Source: Labrys wisconsinensis
GTDB taxonomy: Bacteria; Pseudomonadota; Alphaproteobacteria; Rhizobiales; Labraceae
Length of the DNA: 64,000 nucleotides
NCBI RefSeq assembly: GCF_030814995.1
Contig: NZ_JAUSVX010000007.1
Coordinates: 294,507-358,506 of the forward strand
Reading direction: 5' to 3'
The translations under genes were made by a program, and so were the position numbers. The notes under the pieces are model-generated. The model saw only the letters and a program-made list of their open reading frames with translations. It had not been told where the DNA came from and ran no database searches. Position 1 is the stretch's first letter, and every line of letters starts with the position of its first letter. Shown one piece after another: positions 46,416-54,317 of the stretch.

Positions 46416-47023
46416 CACGCCCATCCCTGGATGGCGAGGGCACCCGAGGCCAGCACGCTGAAGACCGTCACGACGCCGTACATCGCTCCGCTCAGCGCCG
46501 GCACGCGGATCGACGACACATGCAGGATCGCCAGCGCCAGGAAGACGAGGCTCAGGACGGGTGGGAACAGATCGGCCGGCAGCCAGCCGCGCACGAGGAA
46601 CAGGACGGCGAGGACGGGGACGTCGTAGGACAGGGGCACGCCGGTGAAGCGGCCGTCGCTCGACAGGCCGAAATTGCTGAAGTAGCTGAGCCGCAGAGCC
46701 CCTGCGAGCACGAGCGCCGCGCCGGCGATCGAGGCGAGGAGCCCTTGCCGGCCCTCCTGCATGACGACGATCGCCGGAAAGATCGCGCCGTAGAGAAGAT
46801 CCGCCAGGCCGTCCAGGCTCTTGCCGATCCGGGCGGTATCCGCCGCGCGGTTTCGCGTCCGCACGGCGACGACACCGTCGAGATGGTCGCAAAGCATCGC
46901 CCACAGGACCGTCGCCACGGCGAGCTCCAGGTGCCCGGACAGGGCGAAATGCAGGCCGAGCGCCGAGAACAGCAAGCCCGCCGCCGTGATGGCATTGGCT
47001 GGATCGGCGAGATAGCGGACCAT
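46415..47023 (-). CDS. CDP-alcohol phosphatidyltransferase family protein
   Basis: 202 residues, about six membrane helices. Moves a phospho (or phosphono) group from a CDP/CMP-linked donor to an alcohol. The active-site motif is present as D46xxDG50xxA53 and G67xxxD71xxxD75 (CDHLDGVVAV ... GKSLDGLADLLYG), but the segment between A53 and G67 is four residues longer than the standard spacing, and the usual Arg after Ala is Val54. GKSLDGLAD resembles PssA. GGGGAGGAG precedes the ATG. Coupled with the nucleotidyltransferase next door it would attach a phosphonate head group. Confidence 0.87.
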   Translation of the reverse strand: MVRYLADPANAITAAGLLFSALGLHFALSGHLELAVATVLWAMLCDHLDGVVAVRTRNRAADTARIGKSLDGLADLLYGAIFPAIVVMQEGRQGLLASIAGAALVLAGALRLSYFSNFGLSSDGRFTGVPLSYDVPVLAVLFLVRGWLPADLFPPVLSLVFLALAILHVSSIRVPALSGAMYGVVTVFSVLASGALAIQGWA

Positions 47024-47060
47024 TGTCTCCTCCCCCGTCGCAAGGACGTGTCACCGCGCC

Positions 47061-47840
47061 TCAAGTCGGCAGCAGCGTGCCCGACAGGAACATGGCTTCG
47101 GCGGAGCGCAGATCCTCCACGCTGTCGACCTCGTACCACTTCAAGTCGCCGCAATTCACGGCTGCGAGGGCCAGGCTGCCGCCGCCGACGAGGCCCGCAA
47201 GCACCTCTTCGACATAGGCCCTGGTCGCGCCCGCGGCGACCAGTCCGCCGAGGGCCGGGACGAGAAGCTCGCGCAGCGTGGCGCCGGTGAACCGGAACAG
47301 ATTGATGGTCTTGAACAGCTCTTCCCGCGCGAACTGCCCGCCGGTCTGTTTCAGGCGAAAGCCTTCGACATATCCCGTCGGCGACAGCGTCACGGCAGTC
47401 CCCTCCATCGCAGCGGTGAACGGCGCAACCGCGGCGACGTCGCCGGTCGGACAGGCTGCGAGGCGCTGCAGGAGGTCAGGCGCGAAGAACACGTCGCCTT
47501 CGAGCAACACGGCGTCCCCGGCGGCGGACAGCGCCTCGCGGGCGAGCCAGAGAGAATAGGCGCTGCCCGTATGCTCGAAGACCGAGGATTCGACATAGGC
47601 GACGTCCATGCCGCGGAAGCGGTGACCGCAAGACGCCCGGATGGCGTCCTTGCGGTACCCGACGACGATCGTCGTTTTCTTCACGCCCGCCTCCGCGAGA
47701 GCGCCGAGGGCATTGTGCAGGATCGGCACCCCCCCGACGGCCACGAGCGGCTTGGGGCAGTGGTTCGTCAGCGGGCGCAGGCGCGAGCCCAGCCCAGCGG
47801 CGAGAATGACTGCCTGTGTCGGCAGGCGCGGTATGGACAT
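47061..47840 (-). CDS. Sugar-nucleotidyltransferase family protein, PntC-like cytidylyltransferase domain
   Basis: 259 residues. Seen: AVILAAGLGSRLRPLTNHCP and KPLVAVGGVPILHNAL (nucleotide loop and Lys), GVKKTTIVVGYRKDAI, YVESSVFEHTGSAYSLWLAR, LLEGDVFF (the metal Asp), and MEGTAVTLSPTG. The SYSLWLAR-type segment and the EGDVFF motif match the N-terminal domain of 2-aminoethylphosphonate cytidylyltransferase PntC and LicC-type choline-P enzymes. It has no fused AEP transaminase domain. AAGGAG precedes the ATG. Predicted to make a CMP-phosphonate for the next gene. Confidence 0.88.
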   Translation of the reverse strand: MSIPRLPTQAVILAAGLGSRLRPLTNHCPKPLVAVGGVPILHNALGALAEAGVKKTTIVVGYRKDAIRASCGHRFRGMDVAYVESSVFEHTGSAYSLWLAREALSAAGDAVLLEGDVFFAPDLLQRLAACPTGDVAAVAPFTAAMEGTAVTLSPTGYVEGFRLKQTGGQFAREELFKTINLFRFTGATLRELLVPALGGLVAAGATRAYVEEVLAGLVGGGSLALAAVNCGDLKWYEVDSVEDLRSAEAMFLSGTLLPT

Positions 47841-47858
47841 GGCCGGCTCCTTCGGCGA

Positions 47859-49073
47859 TCACGCAACCGCCCGTTGTGGGCGGGCCAGGGCGTTGAGCGT
47901 TGTGACGAGGCGCGTGAGGCCGCGCTCCAGAAGGTCGGGAAGGACGCCATAGGTCAGACGCAGACCCGCCGCGTCGCCGAACGCACTGCCCGAAACCGTG
48001 GCGACGCCGGCCTCGGCGAGCAGCAGCCGGGCAACGTCGTCGGCATCCGCGACCCCGCCGTCGCGCGGCCGCGCCGCGAGAAGGTCGGAAAGATCGAGAT
48101 AGAAATAAAAGCCGCCCTGGGCCGCAACGACGGGCACCTGGACGAGTTCGGACAGGATGGCCAGACCACGCGCGCGCTGGCCGCTCAGCCGCTCCCGAAG
48201 GTCATGGGCAAAGGCATCCGGCTCGTCCTGCAGCAGGTGCGCCAGGACGGCATGCTGCGCGATCACGTTCGGATTCGAGGTGGTATGGCTCTGCACCGCC
48301 TTGACGGCCGCGATGACGTCCTTGGGCCCGGCCACGTAGCCGAGCCGCCAGCCGGTCAACGCCAGGGACTTGGAGAAGGAATTGACGATCAGCGTGCGAT
48401 GCCGCAGCTGCGGTGCCGTCCTGACGAAATTGTGGTGCTCGAGCGGCGGGTGCACGAAGCTGCCGTAGCACTCGTCGAAGATCACCCAGAGATCGTGCAG
48501 CGCAGCGAGCTCGGCGATGTCGCGGAGCAACGCCTCGCCGAACACCGCGCCGACCGGATTGCTGGGCGTGTTGACGACGATGGCGCGCGTCGCCGGCGTC
48601 ACCGCTTCCGCAAGCTTTTCGATGCTGGGCACGTAGCCGCTGGCGCGGGTTCCGACAAGGACGGGCCGTGCGCCGACGAGCCGCACCTGGGCGGGAAAGG
48701 TCGCCCAATAGGGAGCCGGGATGATCACCTCGTCGCCGGGATCGAGGAGGGCCAGCGCGATATTGAACAGGGCCTGCTTTGCGCCGGCGGTCACCGCGAC
48801 TTCATCGGCAATCCAGGCGTGGCCCGTCTCGCCGGAGAGGCGTCTCGCGATGACCGCGCGCAACGGCTCGATGCCGACGGTTTCGGTGTAGCGGTTCTCG
48901 CCACGCTCCAGGGCGGCGAGCGCCCCCGCGACGACCGCGTGAGGCGGCGCGGACGCCACTTCACCGGCCGAAAGATCGACGATCTCCTTGCCCGTCGTCG
49001 CGAATGCCTTGGCGGCGGCCCGCGCGCCTGCCGTTCCCGATGTCGCGACCAAAGTCATGCGCTGCGCTAACAT
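47859..49073 (-). CDS. Class I aminotransferase, aspartate-aminotransferase type
   Basis: 404 residues. Seen: VDLSAGEVASAPPHAVVAGA, RYTETVGIEPLRAVIARRLS, VAVTAGAKQALFNIAL, NTPSNPVGAVF, FDECYGSFV (D200, Y203) and K235 in VNSFSKSLALTGWRLGYVAG. The group (class I gamma, as in rhizobial and Thermus enzymes) uses aspartate, glutamate or prephenate-type substrates. The gene follows pepM by 64 bases. Phosphonopyruvate is an oxaloacetate analogue, and aspartate aminotransferases can form phosphonoalanine from it, so this is the likely second step. GAGAAG precedes ATG 49073. Confidence 0.9.
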   Translation of the reverse strand: MLAQRMTLVATSGTAGARAAAKAFATTGKEIVDLSAGEVASAPPHAVVAGALAALERGENRYTETVGIEPLRAVIARRLSGETGHAWIADEVAVTAGAKQALFNIALALLDPGDEVIIPAPYWATFPAQVRLVGARPVLVGTRASGYVPSIEKLAEAVTPATRAIVVNTPSNPVGAVFGEALLRDIAELAALHDLWVIFDECYGSFVHPPLEHHNFVRTAPQLRHRTLIVNSFSKSLALTGWRLGYVAGPKDVIAAVKAVQSHTTSNPNVIAQHAVLAHLLQDEPDAFAHDLRERLSGQRARGLAILSELVQVPVVAAQGGFYFYLDLSDLLAARPRDGGVADADDVARLLLAEAGVATVSGSAFGDAAGLRLTYGVLPDLLERGLTRLVTTLNALARPQRAVA

Positions 49074-49137
49074 GGGCGCTTCTCTCACCTTCGAATGTTG
49101 GGTGGATTTCAGGACTTGCGGCGCCGTCCTGCCGGCG

Positions 49138-50067
49138 TCACGCACCGCCGAGGCCTGACGAGAGGTAGCGCTTCTCGGCGGCTGCGAGCTCGTCATAGCG
49201 CAGAAGGCCGAAGACCTCGTCGAGGCTGGCGATGTCGCCCTCGATACCGGCGATGCCCTCCTCGGACAGGATCCGTCCGCAGACCTGACGCATGGCCGCA
49301 ACGGCCGCACGCATGGCGTGATTGGCCCAGATGACCGTCGAGATCCCGGCGGTCCGATAGACCGAAACCGGCGTCCGGTAATATTTGGTTGGAACGATGA
49401 TCAATGGCAGCCGGTTCTGCCACAGTTGCGCGAAGGCCAGGATCTCATCGGCCGTGCTCAACCGTGAGTGGATCAGGATGGCGTCGGCCCCCGACTCGGC
49501 ATAGGCATGCGCCCGTTTCAGCGCCTCCTCCTGACCATGGCCGGCAATCAGGGCCTCGACGCGCGCCACCAGAACGAAGTCGCTGTCGCCGACCGTATCC
49601 TTCACCGCACGCAGACGCCCGCAGAACTCCCCGATCTCGGCCAGGGGATGATGGTCGCCGACGAAGGAATTCATCTTCGGAAACCATTTATCTTCCAAAC
49701 AGATCCCTGCTGCGCCCCGCTGGCACATCTTGGCAGCGACGAGCCGGGCGTTGTTGAAGTTGCCGAACCCGGAATCCCCGTCGACGAGGATCGGCACCTG
49801 CACCGTCTCGGCCATGCGCTCGACCGCGTCGACCATTTCGCTCCAGGATGCCTCGTTGGCATCGCGATAGCCGAGGCTCGATGCGATCGACAAGCCGGAG
49901 GCCCACAGGCCCCGAAAACCACAGCGCTCGGCTATCGTAGCGGAAAGCGCGTCATGAGCTTCCATCAGAAATGACAGCTCGTCGGACAAGACAAGCTTGC
50001 GAAGGCTCGAGGCCCTGTCGGTTCGGGCTCGAGCGTCGACGCCGGTGGGAAACCCTGGAGCGTACAT
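49138..50067 (-). CDS. pepM: Phosphoenolpyruvate phosphomutase
   Basis: 309 residues. Rearranges PEP to phosphonopyruvate, the entry reaction of phosphonate biosynthesis. The decisive motif EDK-x5-NS is present (E125 D126 K127 ... N133 S134 in LEDKWFPKMNSF), which separates mutase from isocitrate-lyase relatives. Other family blocks: MEAHDALSATIAERCGFRGL, WASGLSIASSLGYRDANEAS, VDGDSGFGNFNNARL (D96, D98), VARVEALIAGHG and IVPTKYYRTPVSV. First gene of the ten-gene operon ending at 39922. Nearest regulators are the two GntR genes to its right. Confidence 0.96.
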   Translation of the reverse strand: MYAPGFPTGVDARARTDRASSLRKLVLSDELSFLMEAHDALSATIAERCGFRGLWASGLSIASSLGYRDANEASWSEMVDAVERMAETVQVPILVDGDSGFGNFNNARLVAAKMCQRGAAGICLEDKWFPKMNSFVGDHHPLAEIGEFCGRLRAVKDTVGDSDFVLVARVEALIAGHGQEEALKRAHAYAESGADAILIHSRLSTADEILAFAQLWQNRLPLIIVPTKYYRTPVSVYRTAGISTVIWANHAMRAAVAAMRQVCGRILSEEGIAGIEGDIASLDEVFGLLRYDELAAAEKRYLSSGLGGA

Positions 50068-50397
50068 GGTCGTCTCCCCGTCATATTTCCCGTCATCTGC
50101 CCGTCACATTTCAAGACTCTAGGCTTGACATTGTAAGCTGGCAATGGAAGTTTGCGATGTCACATATGATATATCACTTTGTAATCTGACGCGGTTCTCA
50201 AGTGCGTTTCGAGGCGCCGTCGCTCAAATGGTCGGCGCATCGTACAGTGTAGGGGGACGGTCACGCGGTCGCCTCGGCGCGAGATTCCGGGCACCTTCTC
50301 AGTTTGAGTCACGGGGCTGGCGATCGACCGGAGTCCTAGTCGCATTGCGCTTCGTCGGGAGCGCGAATGGACGCCGGAAGCTGCGGAGCACAAGGCC
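50068..50397. promoter_or_regulatory. Divergent promoter region of the pepM operon and a GntR gene
   Basis: 330 bases with an AT-rich core. TTGACA at 50125-50130 points right. TGATATATCA (50167-50176) is a perfect 10-bp palindrome, 100 bases from the pepM start; the core GATATATC recurs at 51903 and 52003. No full promoter pair could be fixed. No gene is supported here. Confidence 0.45.
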
Positions 50398-51081
50398 GTG
50401 GACAATCATCTTCTGCGTGATCCTGGCAAGAGCGATCATGTCTACAGTGCGCTCAAGCGGCTCGTGACGAACGGTCGGTTCCGACCTGGCGAAAAGCTCG
50501 GCATTCGGAAGCTTGCGGATGATCTGGGCGTCAGCACGACGCCGGTTCGGGAAGGTTTGATCAGGCTTGCCTTGGAGGAATTCATCCTTACGTTTCCAAG
50601 CGAAGGATTTTTCACCAAGCCGTTTGATGTCGAAGAGGCCAAGGCCGATCTTGAGCTGGTGTTCATGATCGAGAAATACGGTATCGAAGCAAACATTGCT
50701 CATTTTACGCTTGATGGCCTTCGCAATCCTTTGAATGAAATTTCAGGCGATCCCGGCAACGACATCTCGAAACTGGTTCTCTTTCTCGAGCAGCTGACGA
50801 GGCGTTTGAGCGGCCTTTCCGGCAATGAAAAGGCTACGCGCGTTGCCGACCGAACCAACGAGAGGCTCCACTACATCAGGCTCGTCGAACTGGAGCGCCC
50901 CGCCAATAGGCATGAGATTCTTACTTCCACGGGACAACTGATCGAGCAGCTGCTGAAGCGATGCAGCGATGAAGCGGTAGCGTTGCTTCATCATGCGCTG
51001 GAGCGGCAGGTGCGTTGCCTGCCGGAGATCGTGAACGAGGCGAACGGCCGGGCTCTCAAGGCATCGCCGCAGGTGGCCTAG
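50398..51081 (+). CDS. GntR regulator (FCD-like), divergent from pepM
   Basis: 227 residues, GTG start with GGAG upstream. Winged helix at about 14-75 (VYSALKRLVTNGRFRPGEKL, GIRKLADDLGVSTTPVREGL) and a helical C-terminal part with RVADRTNERLHYIRLVELER, which fits the FCD domain although the metal His residues are few. Codon usage is clearly less GC-rich than in the pepM operon, suggesting a separate origin. A likely controller of pepM through the palindrome at 50167. Ligand unknown. Confidence 0.87.
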   Translation: MDNHLLRDPGKSDHVYSALKRLVTNGRFRPGEKLGIRKLADDLGVSTTPVREGLIRLALEEFILTFPSEGFFTKPFDVEEAKADLELVFMIEKYGIEANIAHFTLDGLRNPLNEISGDPGNDISKLVLFLEQLTRRLSGLSGNEKATRVADRTNERLHYIRLVELERPANRHEILTSTGQLIEQLLKRCSDEAVALLHHALERQVRCLPEIVNEANGRALKASPQVA

Positions 51082-51202
51082 ATGCCTTGCGACCGGCTCG
51101 GCATTGGCCGAAGATCGACATTCCGAGGGCGCAAAATGAAGGTCAGCCGGGAGATATGGCGGTTGCGGCCGATTTCGGACGCCGCTCGCCATTTGGTGCG
51201 AT

Positions 51203-51934
51203 CTAGTTCGGCGAATACTGCGATGCTCGCGTTGCGTCCTGAGGAGGCGCCCGCATCCCGTCGAGGACCGCCGAGAGGCTGTCGAAGCCCGCCTGCACAT
51301 CGGCCTCGATAGCACGGCGAAGCGCGCGCGGATCACGGTTCCGCATCGCTCTGAGCGCGGCGTCGTGATTGCGGACACCGGTCCGGGTCCGATCAAATTC
51401 CGGATAGAGCATGTTCAACGACGGACCGATCTGAACCCACAAGACCTCCACGATGCGGAAGGTCACAGGCATGTCCGCAAGCCTATAGATCCGAAAATGA
51501 AAGGTACTGTTGTGCTCCAGCACACCCCGATAGTCGGCCCGGTCCATGGCCGCGACAAGCTCTCCCTGCACCTTCTCGAGATAGGCGAGATCCGCGGTGG
51601 AGGCGTGCGCGATGGCAGCCTCGGCGAGCAATCCTTCCAGAATGAACCGGAGTCGGTAGATCTCGGAGGTCTGCTTGATGCCGAGAATGGGCACATAGTA
51701 GGATCGGTTCAATCCGGCAAGGAGAGCGCCTTCGGAGGCAAGTCGACTCAAAGCCTCGCGCGCGGGCGTGAAGCTTACGGCGAGAGCGGCCGCCAGTGGT
51801 CGGATGGTAATTTTCTGACCTGGCGCAAATCCACCACTTAACAATTTCTGTTGAATTTGAAGATAACATTGCTCCGTCAGCGTTGTCGCTCGCGTGACTG
51901 CGGATATATCTGATAAAAGGCTCTTTGACTTCAC
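51203..51934 (-). CDS. GntR regulator (FCD), divergent from the polyamine-type importer
   Basis: 243 residues with a GTG start. Seen: LQIQQKLLSGGFAPGQKITI, AALAVSFTPAREALSRLASE (recognition helix), then YRLRFILEGLLAEAAIAHAS and EHNSTFHFRIYRLADMPVT (FCD metal-ligand region with H..FH) and RNHDAALRAMRNRDPRALRR. Typical FCD protein. It converges on the other GntR gene and diverges from the ABC operon 52039-56055, which it probably regulates via the GATATATC motifs at 51903 and 52003. Confidence 0.9.
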   Translation of the reverse strand: MKSKSLLSDISAVTRATTLTEQCYLQIQQKLLSGGFAPGQKITIRPLAAALAVSFTPAREALSRLASEGALLAGLNRSYYVPILGIKQTSEIYRLRFILEGLLAEAAIAHASTADLAYLEKVQGELVAAMDRADYRGVLEHNSTFHFRIYRLADMPVTFRIVEVLWVQIGPSLNMLYPEFDRTRTGVRNHDAALRAMRNRDPRALRRAIEADVQAGFDSLSAVLDGMRAPPQDATRASQYSPN

Positions 51935-52010
51935 GAGAGCGCCTTGTGCTTATTGTTCTCGACGACCGGGAGCCGCACTGAGAACTTTAGACAAAAACGA
52001 ACGATATATC
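51903..52010. promoter_or_regulatory. Two GATATATC motifs between the GntR gene and the ABC operon
   Basis: GATATATC at 51903-51910 (inside the 5' end of the GntR gene) and 52003-52010, 36 bases before the ATPase start. Same palindromic core as the site at 50168-50175 near pepM. Suggests one GntR protein, or two similar ones, bind all three. Confidence 0.45.
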
Positions 52011-52038
52011 AAGTATCACCGCATGAAGGGAGTTGCCC

Positions 52039-53130
52039 GTGGCCGCAATCGGGCTGATCGATCTGAGCAAGGACTTTGGGGCAGCGCTTGCGCTCGATCG
52101 GATGACGCTGAGGATCCGCGAGGGCGAACTCGTAACAATCCTCGGGCCGAGCGGATCCGGCAAGACGACGGTCCTATCGCTCATCGCCGGCTTGATCGAT
52201 CCCAGCAATGGGTCGATTTTCCTAGGTGATCGCGATGTTACCCGATTGCCCCCGGCGCGGCGAAATATCGGCTTCGTCTTCCAGAACTATGCGCTCTTTC
52301 CCCATCTGTCCGTCTTCGACAATATCGCCTTTCCCCTGAGCATCCGGAAAAGGCCGAGCAGAGACATCCAAGACCGCGTCCGGGACATGCTTGCCCTCGT
52401 GCGCCTGGACGGCTTCGAGGAGCGCCGCCCCGATCAGCTCTCCGGCGGCCAACAGCAACGGGTGGCCCTGGCTCGCGCGCTCGCGTTCGAGCCGGACGTG
52501 CTCCTCCTGGACGAGCCGATGGGCGCGCTCGACCGCGGCCTGCGGACCGAGCTCCAGGCGGAGCTGCGCGACCTGCAACGAAGGCTCGGCGTCACGACCG
52601 TCCTGGTGACGCACGATCAGGAGGAGGCGCTGTCGCTGTCGGACCGCGTTGCCGTGCTGGCGCTGGGGCAGCTTCAGCAGATCGCAACGCCGGAGGAAAT
52701 CTATCGGCGACCCCGCAATGCGTTCGTGGCCGGCCTGCTGGGGGCTGCCAACATCCTTGAGGGACGCATGGAAACCGGGGCCGATGGCCGGCGCGGCCTG
52801 CGCGCCCCGACGGGAGAGCTTCTCAGGGTCGACGCGCCCTTCGAGGCCCAGGAGGGCAGCCGCCTCCAATGCCTGATCCGTCCGGAAGGACTGCGGGTCG
52901 CCTTACGCGACGACTCCGAGGGCGCGCTCAGGGCCGTCGTCAGCGACGCCGTCTTTCTCGGCCAGGCGGCGCGATATCACCTGACCACGGAAGCAGGCCG
53001 ATCCCTGGTTGCATCCAGCGCCCCTGCAGGCCCTTCCCTCCTTCGCCGCGGTGATGCCGTCATGGTAAGCTGGGATGAGGCCGACATATGGGTCTTTCCC
53101 GAGAGCGACGGCGCACCAGGCCCGCGATGA
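52039..53130 (+). CDS. Polyamine/2-aminoethylphosphonate-type ABC transporter ATP-binding protein
   Basis: 363 residues from GTG 52039, which is 6-7 bases after GGGAG; the TTG at 52033 directly touches that site and is unlikely. ABC domain: [76 protein letters not shown]-terminal TOBE-type domain (about 285-355). The family comprises PotA, PhnT, FbpC and relatives. Heads a four-gene importer. Confidence 0.92.
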   Translation: MAAIGLIDLSKDFGAALALDRMTLRIREGELVTILGPSGSGKTTVLSLIAGLIDPSNGSIFLGDRDVTRLPPARRNIGFVFQNYALFPHLSVFDNIAFPLSIRKRPSRDIQDRVRDMLALVRLDGFEERRPDQLSGGQQQRVALARALAFEPDVLLLDEPMGALDRGLRTELQAELRDLQRRLGVTTVLVTHDQEEALSLSDRVAVLALGQLQQIATPEEIYRRPRNAFVAGLLGAANILEGRMETGADGRRGLRAPTGELLRVDAPFEAQEGSRLQCLIRPEGLRVALRDDSEGALRAVVSDAVFLGQAARYHLTTEAGRSLVASSAPAGPSLLRRGDAVMVSWDEADIWVFPESDGAPGPR

Positions 53131-53145
53131 CGATGGGGAGTGACG

Positions 53146-54177
53146 GTGAGATTTTCTCACGCTCGAAGGATATGCCTGGGCTCCCTGCTGTCCGCGGCGA
53201 TGACGCTGCCGACGCTGGCCGGGCCGGTGACGGAAATCCGCATCCTCGCGGGTGGCGGCCCATCCGGCCGGGCGGTCGAGCAGGCCTATATCAAGCCGTT
53301 CACGGCCAAGAACGGCGTCAAGGTCGTCCGCGAGACCCTGACCGCGCCGCCTCTCGGGGCGCTTCGCGCCATCGTGGCATCGGGGCACAGCGACGCGGTC
53401 CTTCTCGAGGTCGGAGGCCCCGGGGTCGCGGCGGCCAAACGGCTCGGGCTCATCGAGCCGCTGGATTGGGCCGCGATCGATCCCGCCCCGCTGTATCCCG
53501 AAGCCAGGGATACCCATGCCCTTGGCTATCAGTATTTTTCCGTCGCAGCCGTGTGGCGGGCGGATGCCAAGCCCATTGCGACATGGCGCGATTTCTGGGA
53601 TGTCGCTGCGTTTCCGGGGCGGCGCTCCCTGCCCGACAATCCGTATTATGCCCTTCCCATCGCGCTGCTCGCCGACGGCGTGCCGCCGGAGCAGCTCTAC
53701 CCCCTCGATCTGGATCGCGCCTTTCGCAGCCTGCAGCGGCTCGAAGAGAATGTTGCCGTCTGGTGGTCAACGGGGCAGCAGCCGGTGCAGCTCCTGCTCG
53801 ACAACGAGGTCCAGTATGCGGCGGCCTATTCGGGCCGCGCGGTGCGCGATCCGCGGTTGCGCTATACCTTCAACCAGGGGCTCCTGGCCGTGAGCTATTT
53901 CGTGGTTCCCAAAGGGGCGCCGCCCGAGCACAAATCGGCCGCATGGAAGCTGCTTCACGAAATGACGCTGCCCCAGAACCAGGCGGTTGCCGCCGGCATC
54001 GTCTCGTACACGGGCAGCAGCACCGACCTCGATTCCCTCCTGCCGGCTGACCGGCTCGCGGAATTCCCCACGGCCCGCGAGAATCGGCAGAAGCAAATAC
54101 CGGCCAACGACCAATATTGGTCCGACCATTCCGACATGGTCGAGCAGAGATGGCAGGAATTCAAGCTGGGGCTCTAG
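53146..54177 (+). CDS. Periplasmic binding protein of the polyamine/aminoethylphosphonate type
   Basis: 343 residues from GTG 53146 (six bases after GGGGAG). Signal peptide about 1-26 (RRICLGSLLSAAMTLPTLAG). Mature part TEIRILAGGGPSGRAVEQAY, then DAVLLEVGGPGVAAAKRLGL, YFSVAAVWRADAKPIATWRD and FNQGLLAVSYFVVPKGAP, the PotD/PhnS/IdiA-like fold. Residues that would tell polyamine from aminophosphonate cannot be judged by eye. Ligand unknown. Confidence 0.88.
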   Translation: MRFSHARRICLGSLLSAAMTLPTLAGPVTEIRILAGGGPSGRAVEQAYIKPFTAKNGVKVVRETLTAPPLGALRAIVASGHSDAVLLEVGGPGVAAAKRLGLIEPLDWAAIDPAPLYPEARDTHALGYQYFSVAAVWRADAKPIATWRDFWDVAAFPGRRSLPDNPYYALPIALLADGVPPEQLYPLDLDRAFRSLQRLEENVAVWWSTGQQPVQLLLDNEVQYAAAYSGRAVRDPRLRYTFNQGLLAVSYFVVPKGAPPEHKSAAWKLLHEMTLPQNQAVAAGIVSYTGSSTDLDSLLPADRLAEFPTARENRQKQIPANDQYWSDHSDMVEQRWQEFKLGL

Positions 54178-54280
54178 AGTATGATCGCTTCAAGTTGAAT
54201 CGATCACACTCTCTATCTCTTTGTTTTTACGCATTGTCTTAACGCGAACCGAGTGCTGGTTCGCTGAAAAATGCTCTGGC
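54176..54280. repeat. Palindromic intergenic element of Hyphomicrobiales type
   Basis: AGAGTATGATCG (54176-54187) pairs with CGATCACACTCT (54201-54212), 11 of 12 bases. It is followed by CTATCTCTTTGTTTTTACGC, then AACGCGAACC and AAAATGCTCT. From memory this whole arrangement resembles an extragenic repeat common in rhizobial and related genomes. It sits inside the importer operon. Confidence 0.65.
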
Positions 54281-54317
54281 ACGCTCGGAATCAGATCCAC
54301 ACCGTACGAGGGCAGAT

